The notes: generated by a model not told the origin, from the sequence alone. Numbered from the stretch's first letter, positions 9,001 to 15,505 are shown. The stretch: DNA of 32,158 bases from Desulfuromusa sp. (GCA_029932345.1 JAOZQF010000004.1:1-32158), one strand, 5' to 3'. Program-made: numbers and translations.

Positions 9001-10011
9001 CAACTGTTCACCCAGTCTCTTCTGCAGCGGATTCATAGTGTCCGTCTTCTCGGGGAAACGACCAGTAACGGCGGACTTAATGCCCATTTCACCTCAGGTG
9101 AAACACCGATCTTGTTGGCTTTTAACGGCCCTGCGGAGAGTATCGGCCAACTGTTCCCCACAGAAAAAAAGAAAAAAGCCAAGTATGGGGTCTGGGCAAA
9201 GAGCTTCGGGCAATGGGGTGATCAGGATAAAGACAGCGGTTTTAATGGTTACGACTACGATGTCTATGGTGTCGCCTTCGGCCTTGATTTTCTGTTCCAG
9301 GATCATTACCTGGTCGGCGGCAGTCTAGGTTATTCTGACACCAACGTAGATATGGATAAAAATCAAGGTGATGGGCAGGTCGATTCTTACTATGGATCAT
9401 TGTACGGTAGTTATTTTTCAGAAAAAGGTTATGTCGATGCGGTTCTCTCTTACGCTCATCTGGATTTCGATAGCTCGCGTAAAATCGTCATCGGTTCGAT
9501 TCGGGAAACCGCACGGGGTGACCATGATGGTGATTCTTATTCAGCATTTATTGAAGGTGGTTATAACTTGGGTGGCAACACTTGGGTGTTCCAGCCTTTT
9601 GCTAATCTCTTTTACGCTTATCTGGAAGAGGACGGTTTTACCGAAACTGGTGCCGGTGGGCTCAATCAGACTATCGACAAGCGCAATACGGATACCTTGA
9701 TCTCGGAACTGGGATTGCGTATCACTCCTGTCGTTCAACTGAAATCAGGTCTGTTGATTCCTGAGGCCAGTCTCGCCTGGAATTATAATTTTGATATCGA
9801 TGACCGGACCATTAAGTCGTCGATTGCCGGACAGCCGGGCACGTCGTTCACAATCGACGGGAATAGTGTGAAGAAATCCGGTGCGGTTGTCGAAGTTGGC
9901 ATGACCTACCTTGGTTACAGTGGGTTTAAGCCTTCAGTGCGCTACCGTGGGGAGTTTCGAGATGGATATAGAGGAGATGCTATCATCGGCGAACTGCGCT
10001 GGGAGTTTTAG
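1..10011 (+). CDS. Giant repetitive autotransporter (type Va) outer-membrane protein/adhesin, 5' partial
   Basis: Frame 1 is open from base 1 (DGNDDLDNSGLLNA...), so the TTG at 31 is not a convincing start. Passenger of >2,700 aa made of GD.V.NSG / ATAIDTG / AVWDGGTKA repeats, followed by a C-terminal beta-barrel (KYGVWAKSFGQWG...YDVYGVAFGLDFLF) ending in ELRWEF with terminal Phe. Confidence 0.93.
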   Translation, partial: DGNDDLDNSGLLNATATATALSANVAVVNKGVAAAADAVWDGGTKAEATAVGIAGDGGDRSRTTYLAIGTDQFKFEKNTITADGMDNINNRGEINTAAMANAASIGVAVAAKGIGVATSTATAESRAAAIDAGSGDSIDDLYNSGKLNAVSTARAAAASVSVTNKGLAISADSVWDGGTKATAVARGIDVGAGGEALTNDGQIDAAADAATASASIAVSMKGVAGASATATGKADAIAIDASAGDDVDTVTNNGVLTANATALSTAASISVTNQGLAIASGAVWDGGTKAEGSARGIDVGDGGDVIDNNGAVTVSSLSAAAEAAVGVAVKGVAGAVATSTSKSAAVALHAGDDDDNAVDVVTNSGDLTANADAGAVSAAVSFSNQGVAIAGGAVWDGGTHSTADARGIELGGGADEVDNSGDISANSISLVAELAASVSISGVAGSVATSTGKSNATAIDTGSGNAVDSVINSGNLSATSAAAAATAAISVTNAGLAVAGGAVWDGGTKGSSEARGIYVGAGLENVGDSIDNSGNITATSTGIAAEVAAAISVSGVAGATATSTGSSLATAIDASEGTDTDSVINSGSLRAESTAAAATSTVTFTNAGLAVAAGAVWDGGTKAISDSYGIAVGDGQDRVDNSGKVTAIANAAAAELGVSVAVTGVAGAIATSTGKSSATAIDTGAVEEDADTVINRGDLTAEANALAATATVSVTTAGVAVAGGASWAGGTTANAQARGIEVGEGTDLVDNSGNIDIWSNSIAAEAAVAVAVSGVAAGVATATSSADASAIDTGFGNAVDVVKNSGDLDVTSHALAATTSVSVTTAGVAVAAGDVWDGGTEAKSSARGIEVGEGADTIENSGSVQTDAWAESASATISVAVAGVAGAVSTATATADSTAIDTGSEEYNDVIINKGDVGADATAIAASAAVSFTAAGVAISGGAAWDGGTTAKSDAIAMNLGGGADVVYSDGVVTADALATSTDIAASVAILGVAGAITAANSHAAVTGIDLGAGADVVETYNLISVSSVSNSNTVANADSKFGVTVAGNNSWDGGTRSNSTASGITAGSGSDRIDNYADISSSATSVPTASALTFVVGGVGVANSTATADARANAIDAGSENDTINNLGDLNATATAAAVASNVALTGIGVGVAADAVWDGGTTSNSDARGIAGGAGDDLILTGNAEDVSVINATANSTSVSTSLAVTVGGVAGAISTSTANADASGIDAGTGNDTMISNSAVTGFANANAASTSVALTGVGAAVASDSFWDGGTKTNAYATGLSGGVGDDEVRNLDFARAEADSDATSVAAAVTVGGIAGAAAAATATAEAVTLSGDKGDDTVVNEGVVEAVADATATGVSVAFTGLGISVAGTFFEGGSTSDTVARGIGGGAGEDVLVNSLDAMIDVQSHARTSDTAVAVALFGVAGAGSRATAISDGYGIDGGDDADVILNEGIITQATSADAVATSISYAGTGAAISSAGSVGHSQGTGLAGGGGDDIVTNTGQVDLTSTAKAIGQSISVTYGFGGSIADANADAIAAATGIAGNDGADILTNASTLKVSTNAGTTARSISYSTLGIALGKANSTSEVAVTGMSGDAGGDTIINSEAGEIVVASKATADAGSVAIVLGGVANAEARSSILADATGLSGGIGDDAIRNDGILGIQSNSISTANSASVGFLGVSGAKAGTEVETRAVGISGGDGSDNIVNTGSIRVGTAVGATGDESYMAVLRGAAASTGLAGLASAEASAFAATESTGIAGGADDDFISNRGDGDITVLARSLNQTGALAIQIFGSAEAAGESGAFTLATGLSGGVGNDTIESLTQLYVEAESELLHNGASLTFAGASEAESSLQARTEAVGINGDSDDDAILTGGTIVVEATSTMVSSNGASATFGSGSVAGQAGAATRATAVDGGDGHDIIDSSADITLIALSDLALHGSSFSLGGSSASSGQLAATTQAEALVGGGGNDQIVNRGVISIIAQSEMTSSGAAKTGFGSSSASNVSGGITRATGMRGGDGDDLVENFSGAEIIVDASTKVDADAITYTFAGGTSAGNLLTGLSYADGITGGEGNDQLLNNGRMVISATADLTARGGSKSTFTGGSSSATGKSAAGADVVGMNGGEGDDLVISTGNIEVRAKSIARAQNNSSSSASFSSDQIAGSISETTATATGLRGESGNDTLINTANLMVFADSTAYSFAYANGASFSFDGDAEARSTSTATATATGFSAEDGDVVVRNDGQLTVTATAGTSEDLVSTLIFYRLQGDYEEDVDPDEIAIAETVTTEPDWDDPDVQAQYTDGDILYCTDAACVQNSDINSTGNHYRVAVEQVDDDNDSNTAPIDVYSWVVFAVVDDLPDLTNPAVSSQYVTGEIVACTSISCREAPSVESSATYWTVIVEPVDDDNDPNTAPIDVYSWEQQTGLVIEVSVEITETSFPTYAAANANGLDGDGVARATGVTTASAYGIQLGNGHNDVVSNDMNINAVANSVINSASDGDVFGDSRGSVNASATAKAYGIAVGDGDDYVWNSGTMSVTATPMAQGYTAVSPGGGICIWFFGWWCAAGGTPDAQAITTFTAEASGILAGAGDNFITNDGSIIVTAAPDVIDDLRRPDYGEYAAMTRGDGSPVRTVISHSTAIGILTGDGNDTVINNGTIIVEAKDILSGCADGSCGIPANVQATLSASGIVTGAGNDIVTNRGAVVANLVQNGVRTGSIAISTGAGNDTISLFDPVEVIHPETGETLTVSVVGDIDFGSGDDTLHLTGSPIIQGDMRLGAVDDGVDSLIVEGAGFFDKSLLDFESATKLGAGIYRVTTLSSLQRLEMKEGTLESDGSYTFASDGLFRTTVHSDGSHGKLHLLGAAELDGNLSVLRSSGGPYLDGTRYAIIEANDGLVGTFSDVSLPPDTRLLSFMLDDTSPTLREVVVDAESFGSVAKSRLAQTLSGYLDSWMTTATGDLRTTLGKFQTLSSAEIEQAFRSFSPEQYDSLTVSTTKSTQLFTQSLLQRIHSVRLLGETTSNGGLNAHFTSGETPILLAFNGPAESIGQLFPTEKKKKAKYGVWAKSFGQWGDQDKDSGFNGYDYDVYGVAFGLDFLFQDHYLVGGSLGYSDTNVDMDKNQGDGQVDSYYGSLYGSYFSEKGYVDAVLSYAHLDFDSSRKIVIGSIRETARGDHDGDSYSAFIEGGYNLGGNTWVFQPFANLFYAYLEEDGFTETGAGGLNQTIDKRNTDTLISELGLRITPVVQLKSGLLIPEASLAWNYNFDIDDRTIKSSIAGQPGTSFTIDGNSVKKSGAVVEVGMTYLGYSGFKPSVRYRGEFRDGYRGDAIIGELRWEF
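106..4200 (+). repeat. Coding tandem repeat, ~330 bp (~110 aa) unit with WDGGT signature, about 13 copies
   Basis: WDGGT or variant (AVWDGGTKA, ASWAGGTTA, TFFEGGSTS) recurs near 118, 520, 849, 1186, 1510, 1850, 2180, 2508, 2833, 3154, 3477, 3811 and 4130, with spacing of roughly 318-342 bp after the first copy. Confidence 0.9.
4200..6780 (+). repeat. Degenerate ~55-60-aa half-repeats (TGLSGG.GDD.I.N.G) without WDGGT
   Basis: Translated motifs such as ATGLSGGIGDDAIRNDG, AVGISGGDGSDNIVNTG and TAVDGGDGHDIIDSSA continue after the WDGGT signature is lost. Confidence 0.75.
6868..7275 (+). repeat. Two tandem 70-aa modules inside the autotransporter (Y..GDI..C....C...Y...VE.VDDDND.NTAPIDVYSW)
   Basis: gtcgatgatgacaatgat..aacaccgctcc.atagacgtatacag.tggg occurs at 7009 and at 7219, 210 bp apart, with about 4 mismatches in 52 nt. 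Confidence 0.88.
9181..10008 (+). other. Autotransporter beta-barrel domain coding region
   Basis: Alternating aromatic/polar strand pattern, YGVWAKSFGQWGDQDKD start, EASLAWNYNFD and VRYRGEFRDGYRGDAIIGELRWEF end, typical of C-terminal autotransporter domains. Confidence 0.88.
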
Positions 10012-10030
10012 CCGGCGGTTGAAAAACTAT

Positions 10031-10057
10031 CTGTAAACAGTATTGTTTCAGATTTTC
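10031..10057. terminator. Weak hairpin between convergent genes
   Basis: ctgtaaaca/tgtttcag imperfect inverted repeat followed by attttcatt, in the gap between convergent CDSs. Confidence 0.35.
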
Positions 10058-10059
10058 AT

Positions 10060-10575
10060 TCATCGTTCCAAAAGACGGTGCAGCGCTGCCTCAGCATTAG
10101 CTAGTCGCTCCAGCCCTCGGCCTTCTACCACCTCATAGGGACGTTCGAGCCGGATGATTTCATCGAGATGACACTGGTAAATTCGCTGCAAGTCATGCCG
10201 GTTTTCCCGTAGAGGATCAGGTTCCCAGGGCAGGTCCGGTTTACAGAGCAGATAAACGTGGGATGCTTCCTGTTTAATCCCGCTGCTGATTTCTGCAGGA
10301 CAACAGCCAAAAACTTCCTCTGCCCAGATTTTATAATTGATGAGATCGGTATCAAAAATCCCCCATGGTGTAGATGTGGGAATTTTTTCCTGTTGATAGA
10401 TCAGGTGTAAGCGAGACATTTTCCTCAACTGTTCCAGATCGTATTCCGGACCGTTCTCTTCAAGATAAGTACGAGCATATTCCAGCACATAGGGAAGTTT
10501 GAAAACTTCTCCCAGATGTTGAGTGAGATAACTTTTCCCCGATGATTCTGCACCGGTCAGGATGATCCGTCTCAT
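10060..10575 (-). CDS. NadR-like ribosylnicotinamide kinase (AAA_28-type P-loop NTPase), kinase domain only
   Basis: From internal Met: MRRIILTGAESSGKSYLTQHLGEVF...LEYARTYLEENG...FDTDLINYKIWAEEVFG; Walker A GAESSGKS; directly downstream of pnuC. Confidence 0.8.
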   Translation of the reverse strand: MRRIILTGAESSGKSYLTQHLGEVFKLPYVLEYARTYLEENGPEYDLEQLRKMSRLHLIYQQEKIPTSTPWGIFDTDLINYKIWAEEVFGCCPAEISSGIKQEASHVYLLCKPDLPWEPDPLRENRHDLQRIYQCHLDEIIRLERPYEVVEGRGLERLANAEAALHRLLER

Positions 10576-10579
10576 CTCT

Positions 10580-11224
10580 CTATTCAACCTGTGGTTGCTT
10601 TTGGGTTTGGGTGGATTTATGCCATTGCCTCCAGCCATAGATGCCAATCAGCAGAAAAATGGCGTATTGAATCGAGTATATGGGGGCTTCTTTGATCCAG
10701 TAAATATGGATTCCAAGCAGGTTAACCACCAGCCAGAGAACCCAGTTTTCCATCCGCTTATGAGCCTGGAGGAACTGGGCAAAAAAGTTCAGGACGGTTG
10801 TTGTCGAATCTCGCCACAGCAGGGCAGGTTCAGGAATCCAGCTCACCTGTGCCGCCAATGTAGAAATACCAAATGCCCAACCGATAATACCAAGGGTCGC
10901 TGCAACAATAATAAGGAGTTGTTTCTTTCGTGGTAGCCAGACTGGAACAAATGAATTTTCTTTGTGGGGATTGCGGCTTCGTACCCAGGTTATCCAGCAG
11001 TAGATCTGAATCGGAATGTAGGAGAGGTAGAGAATTCCATCGGAAATCAGTTGCCACTGGGTAAAGGCCAACCAGGTTGAGATGGCCGCCCAGAGGATCC
11101 CCAGTGGCCAGCCGAGAATATTTTGTCGGGCAATCAGTACCACACCGCAAACAGCACACAGTGTCGCAATAATTTCTACTGGAGTGGTTCCAAGAACCTG
11201 GATCCATGGGATAGTTTCTGTCAC
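10580..11224 (-). CDS. pnuC: Nicotinamide riboside transporter PnuC family protein (GTG start)
   Basis: LCAVCGVVLIARQNILGWPLGILWAAIS...SYIPIQIYCWITWVRSRN...LQAHKRMENWVLWLVVNLLGIHIYWIKEAPIYSIQYAIFLLIGIYGWRQW matches the PnuC pattern. Confidence 0.88.
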   Translation of the reverse strand: MTETIPWIQVLGTTPVEIIATLCAVCGVVLIARQNILGWPLGILWAAISTWLAFTQWQLISDGILYLSYIPIQIYCWITWVRSRNPHKENSFVPVWLPRKKQLLIIVAATLGIIGWAFGISTLAAQVSWIPEPALLWRDSTTTVLNFFAQFLQAHKRMENWVLWLVVNLLGIHIYWIKEAPIYSIQYAIFLLIGIYGWRQWHKSTQTQKQPQVE

Positions 11225-11289
11225 GTTTTAACCCTTACGTGTTTAGTGCCAGTACATCGAGGCCATATTTTAGTGACATGAAATCGTGT

Positions 11290-11502
11290 TCACCGTCGTT
11301 CGGCCTCTATCACTTTGGCAATCAGTTGCCGGGCTCCAGAGCGAAGAAGCTCTGTCAAAAGATCCGTGTTTGATTCATCTCGCTTTTTCAGGTCAAAAAC
11401 ATTACTCTTAGTTATGACGTATCCTTTTTTGTTGGAATCCAGTTTTGGCGAACTGTTCCAACAGGGTATGTCATTTATTTTTGCAAATTTCCTGAACACC
11501 AC
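11290..11502 (-). pseudogene. Truncated IS256-family (mutator-type) transposase N-terminal remnant
   Basis: The C-terminal part of the 70-aa ORF, DLLTELLRSGARQLIAKVIEAER, resembles the IS256 transposase N-terminus (LLREGAR.LIA.AIEAE), then stops. Confidence 0.55.
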
Positions 11503-11560
11503 TTTCGATTATAACTCATGATTAAGGGGAGCACCAGCTATCTTGTGCAGAGTATTCTGA

Positions 11561-11932
11561 GTTGCTGACACGTCGGCTCAGCAGGTTAAAGCCGCCATCC
11601 TGAGGTCGCTACAGCCGATCGACTTTTTGATAAAGACAATATCCTGTGACAACGGTAAAGAGTTTGCTCTCCATCAACAGGTGAACAAGGAACTGGGTAG
11701 CAAAAGCTATTTTGCTCATCCCGATCACTCATGGGAGCGGGGAACGAACGAAAACACCAACGGATTGATTTGGCAATATTTCCCAAAGCGAAAAGACCTT
11801 TCGGGTGTTACTGATGTTGAAATCCAGACTGCCATGGATAAAATCAACAATCGACCCAGAAAATGCCTTGGGTAGAAAACACCGAATCAGGTACTCTTGG
11901 GAATCAGACCACCGATTACATTTGAAATTTGA
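11561..11932 (+). pseudogene. IS30-family transposase C-terminal remnant with internal TAG stop
   Basis: VADTSAQQVKAAILRSLQPIDFLIKTISCDNGKEFALHQQVNKELGSKSYFAHPDHSWERGTNENTNGLIWQYFPKRKDL...INNRPRKCLG*KTPNQVLLGIRPPITFEI; TAG at 11873-11875, TGA just upstream at 11558. Confidence 0.88.
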
Positions 11933-11965
11933 ATTCAGATATAAATAAAAAGATAGGAGAAAGTT

Positions 11966-13471
11966 ATGACAAAGGAGTTGGTTATTTGTACCACCTCCCA
12001 GGAAACCCGGGTCGCGCTGCTTGAAGGTGGCCATATTGCTGAGCTCTATATTGAGCGGGATCGGCAAATGGGGATTGTGGGAAATATTTACAAGGGAAAA
12101 GTGATTCGGGTATTACCGGGAATGCAGGCCGCTTTTGTTGATGTCGGTCTGGAAAAGGCGGCATTTTTGTATGTTGCCGATGTTCTGGATGAAATGGAGC
12201 AGGTTGAACGGACCATTGAAGGGGACGAAGATACCCTGGAACCGGATACGTGCCCTGAGTTGCCCCCACTCCCCCCGATTGAAGATCTCCTGACCGAAGG
12301 GCAGGAACTTCTGGTGCAGATCTCCAAGGAACCGATTGGGACCAAAGGGGCTCGAATCACCTCACATATCTCTCTGCCGGGGCGCCATTTAGTTTATATG
12401 CCGACCGTAGACCATGTTGGTATTTCGCGACGCATTGAAGATGAAGGTGAACGGGAGCGGTTACGGCAGTGTGTGGAGTCGCTGCGGGCACCGGGAACCG
12501 GTTTTATTGTCAGGACTGTTTCCGAAGGGAAGAGTGAAGACGACCTGAGGCACGATATGGAATTTCTGGTCGGTCTCTGGGAAAATCTCAGTCGTGGAAT
12601 CGATGAAATAAGTGCTCCAAGTTTGGTCCATTCGGATCTCGATGTAACCAGCAAGGTGCTGCGTGATATTCTGACTGAAGATGTTAAAAAAATCGTTGTC
12701 GATAATATTGAAGAGTATGACAAAATTGTCCGATTTCTCCGCACCTTCATGCCCCGCTTGAATTATTGTATTGAACTCTACAAGGGGGATGAACCGGTTT
12801 TTGATACCTATGGGCTGGAAGTTGAAATTTCTCGTTCCCTAGGGCGTAAGGTGTGGCTGAAGAGTGGTGGGTCGATCATTATTGAGCAGACTGAAGCGTT
12901 GGTCGCTATCGATGTCAACACCGGGCGTTATGTCGGTAAACACAACCTTGAGGATACGATTCTTAAAACTAATCTTGAGGCCCTTAAAGAGATCGCCTTT
13001 CAGCTGCGCTTAAGAAATATCGGTGGCCTGATTATCATCGATTTTATCGATATGGAGAAAGAAACTCATCGTGAAAAAGTCCATGCGATGTTGGAAGAGG
13101 CATTGAAGGCCGATAAAAATAAAACCAATATTCTGAAGATTTCCGAATTGGGTTTGGTTGAGATGACCCGTAAGCGGGTTCGGGAAAGCATTGGTCGCAC
13201 CCTTTGCGAACCTTGTCCCTATTGTGAAGGAAAGGGCTATGTGCGTGGCAAGCTAACGATCATCTATGAAATCCTCCGTGAGCTACACCGTGAAATGGCC
13301 GATTTGCCTGCCGGAAACGTCACCTTACTGGCCAATCCTGAGATCACCGGGTTGTTGATTGATGAGGAGCGGTGTGGCCTCGATGAACTGGAGAGGCGCT
13401 ATGGACGAACTGTATCGATCAATTCACGTCCGGGGTTTCATCTGGAGCAATTTGAAATTGCGGTGGGCTGA
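11966..13471 (+). CDS. rng: Ribonuclease G (RNase E/G family)
   Basis: MTKELVICTTSQETRVALLEGGHIAELYIERDRQMGIVGNIYKGKV..., VAIDVNTGRYVGK, IIIDFIDM, GLVEMTRKRVRESIGRTLCEPCPYCEGKG. Confidence 0.96.
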   Translation: MTKELVICTTSQETRVALLEGGHIAELYIERDRQMGIVGNIYKGKVIRVLPGMQAAFVDVGLEKAAFLYVADVLDEMEQVERTIEGDEDTLEPDTCPELPPLPPIEDLLTEGQELLVQISKEPIGTKGARITSHISLPGRHLVYMPTVDHVGISRRIEDEGERERLRQCVESLRAPGTGFIVRTVSEGKSEDDLRHDMEFLVGLWENLSRGIDEISAPSLVHSDLDVTSKVLRDILTEDVKKIVVDNIEEYDKIVRFLRTFMPRLNYCIELYKGDEPVFDTYGLEVEISRSLGRKVWLKSGGSIIIEQTEALVAIDVNTGRYVGKHNLEDTILKTNLEALKEIAFQLRLRNIGGLIIIDFIDMEKETHREKVHAMLEEALKADKNKTNILKISELGLVEMTRKRVRESIGRTLCEPCPYCEGKGYVRGKLTIIYEILRELHREMADLPAGNVTLLANPEITGLLIDEERCGLDELERRYGRTVSINSRPGFHLEQFEIAVG

Positions 13472-13475
13472 AATA

Positions 13476-13499
13476 TAGGGGCGCTGCTTGCCGTGCCCT
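13476..13499. repeat. Short dispersed palindromic repeat, copy 1 (TAGGGGCGCTGCTTGCCGTGCCCT)
   Basis: 24 nt matching 17465-17488 with 3 mismatches; GGGCGC/GTGCCC stem with G-U wobble. Confidence 0.6.
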
Positions 13500-13549
13500 T
13501 AGCCTTGACATCGGAGTTCTATTCAACTGATTCAGGTTTAAACCTATAG

Positions 13550-13770
13550 GTCGCGGGGTTGCGCCCCCGCCCAGCGCCTTCATTTTTTGTGTGTCCAAAG
13601 AAACGAAGCAAAGAAATATGCCCGACCTCCTTGCCCGCTCTTGGCGGGTTCCCGGGGATGGACAACGGCTTATGTGGGGCGGCAAAAACTCGCTACGCTC
13701 AAACATTTGCCACCCTGATCGCAACACCGTCATCCCTCCCCGGCTGCGTCACACGGGGTGAGGCTGCAAG
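13550..13770. repeat. Probable dispersed non-coding repeat element
   Basis: gggttgcgcccccgcccagcgcc...tgtgtccaaagaaacgaagcaaagaaat...; overlapping short low-confidence ORFs on both strands. Resembles intergenic repeats seen in multiple bacterial genomes; copy number cannot be verified here. Confidence 0.4.
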
Positions 13771-13795
13771 CTTTGAGCTACATTTCCATGAATTC

Positions 13796-14842
13796 TTACG
13801 GCAGATAAACTGTCTGCTGAAAGACATTCTGGATAATAAATAGAAAGATAAAGCTGATCAGACAGGAGAAAATCGGGGTGGTGACCCAGCTGCCGGCAAT
13901 GCCACCAACCGTTCTCCAGCGAATATTATGCCCCCCCTTGAGGAGACCCATCCCGACGACCGCTCCGACAATCGCCTGGGAGCTGGAGACTGGAACCAGA
14001 GGGATGGTTGGTAGCCCCAGATTGAGCAGTAACTGTTCCAGTTGTTGTGAAGCAAACAGGAACAGCACCACAGAGTGAGCCCAGACAGCAACCAGAGCCA
14101 TCACCGGAGAGAGTTTGAAAATTCCACTACCAACAGTATCCATGACCCGTCTCGAGTAGGTCACCACACCGACAGAAATTGCCACGCTGCCAAGAAAAAA
14201 GAGCTGCTGTGCCGGACTGACACGAAAAACGCCAAAGATTTCAACCTCGGTGAAGGGAGAGACGGGAAGAAACACTCCGACCACGTTGGCAATGTTGTTA
14301 GCTCCCAGGGCGAATGCCCCGAATGCTCCCATGATGAGCAACCCGTAGCGGGTCATTTCATCCAGCTTGAACATGTGAATTTTCCGCTTGAGGATGAACA
14401 AACAGAGGACCTTATATGACACTACGGCAATGATTCCCGATAGCACCGGACAGGCTACCCAGGTGATCACAATTTTGGAGAGAGCGTTACTGTCCGTTGG
14501 TGATCCGGTGAACAGGTTCCAACCGATAATCGCACCGACGATCGCCTGGGATGTCGATACCGGGTAGCGGGCCAGGGTCATCAGGTAGACACTCATGGCG
14601 GCAGAAAAGGCAACCACAAAAGCTCCGGCAACGGCATTGACCGCACCCAGCTTCCCCAGCGTATGGGTTGCCCCGGCACCACTGGTCACGGATCCCAGAA
14701 TAACAAAAATACAGCACATGATCGCAGCGGTACGAAATCTGACCATCCGCGAACCGACCGCTGTACCAAAGACATTGGAGGCATCGTTTGCCCCCAGCGA
14801 CCAGCCGAGGAACATGCCGCTTGAAAGAAAAATCAGGAACAT
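13796..14842 (-). CDS. Inorganic phosphate transporter, PiT (PHO4) family
   Basis: GWSLGANDASNVFGTAVGSRM, STSQAIVGAIIGWNLF, GANNIANVVGVF, SSSQAIVGAVVGMGLLKGGHNIRWRTVGGIAGSWVTTPIFSCLISF. Confidence 0.93.
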   Translation of the reverse strand: MFLIFLSSGMFLGWSLGANDASNVFGTAVGSRMVRFRTAAIMCCIFVILGSVTSGAGATHTLGKLGAVNAVAGAFVVAFSAAMSVYLMTLARYPVSTSQAIVGAIIGWNLFTGSPTDSNALSKIVITWVACPVLSGIIAVVSYKVLCLFILKRKIHMFKLDEMTRYGLLIMGAFGAFALGANNIANVVGVFLPVSPFTEVEIFGVFRVSPAQQLFFLGSVAISVGVVTYSRRVMDTVGSGIFKLSPVMALVAVWAHSVVLFLFASQQLEQLLLNLGLPTIPLVPVSSSQAIVGAVVGMGLLKGGHNIRWRTVGGIAGSWVTTPIFSCLISFIFLFIIQNVFQQTVYLP

Positions 14843-14851
14843 AGAGGGTTC

Positions 14852-15505
14852 CTAAAGAGAACGTTTAATAACATAAATGGCCAAACTATCACCTAAATCT
14901 TCAGCTTGATCGGCTATTTTATCGATACTTCTGACCAGATCGCGGAGTTGCATTTTGACGTCCAACCCCAGTTCAGCATCACTGAAAATCGCTTTTTGTA
15001 TATGAGTTGCCGCCTTATCCGCCTCCGTCTCCCAAAATGAGACCTTGTGGATGTGATCAGTCGCCTGCGAAATATCTTTGAAATAAGCCCTGAGTGACAA
15101 GGTGACTGATTCGACCGATTGAATGACGCAGTTGATCAGGGCTTTCAGGGGCTCGTGAAACTTTTTGTCAATGTGTGGTTGCTCTATTTCAAGTCGAAAC
15201 ATCACCCCTTTAAAACGTCCCAGGACCGCGTCCATTTGTTCAATCAGCTCCAGAACATCACCCCGGGATTCCGGAATCAAGGTTTTCCGGTAGAGTAAAT
15301 CCTCAATTGAATGGCGAAGATTATCGGCACCATTTTCTGTTGCTATAATGTGGTCGAGATGCTCCTTGAAAATATCGAGTTTATTGTTCAGAAAAGCATC
15401 GACACCCTGAATGAAAATAAGTCCCGATTCACTCGCCAGGTCCAAAAAACTGTCAATCTCTTTTTCAATCCCGGTACGGTTTTTAAAAATAGTGACAAAT
15501 GCCAT
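14852..15505 (-). CDS. DUF47/PhoU-like putative Pit accessory protein (TIGR00153 type)
   Basis: MAFVTIFKNRTGIEKEIDSFLDLASESGLIFIQGVDAFL...FWETEADKAATHIQKAIFSDAELGLDVKMQLRDLVRSIDKIADQAEDLGDSL; immediately upstream of pit. Confidence 0.88.
   Translation of the reverse strand: MAFVTIFKNRTGIEKEIDSFLDLASESGLIFIQGVDAFLNNKLDIFKEHLDHIIATENGADNLRHSIEDLLYRKTLIPESRGDVLELIEQMDAVLGRFKGVMFRLEIEQPHIDKKFHEPLKALINCVIQSVESVTLSLRAYFKDISQATDHIHKVSFWETEADKAATHIQKAIFSDAELGLDVKMQLRDLVRSIDKIADQAEDLGDSLAIYVIKRSL

Noticed and set aside
10562-10936. Plus-strand 124-aa ORF
   Set aside because: Antisense to pnuC and the NadR-like gene; no recognisable domain.
13559-13843. 94-aa ORF (MRPRPAPSFFVCPKKRSKEIC...) and opposing 13419..13733 ORF as genes
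   Set aside because: Overlap the dispersed repeat-like block and neighbouring genes; translation looks like non-coding repeat read-through.
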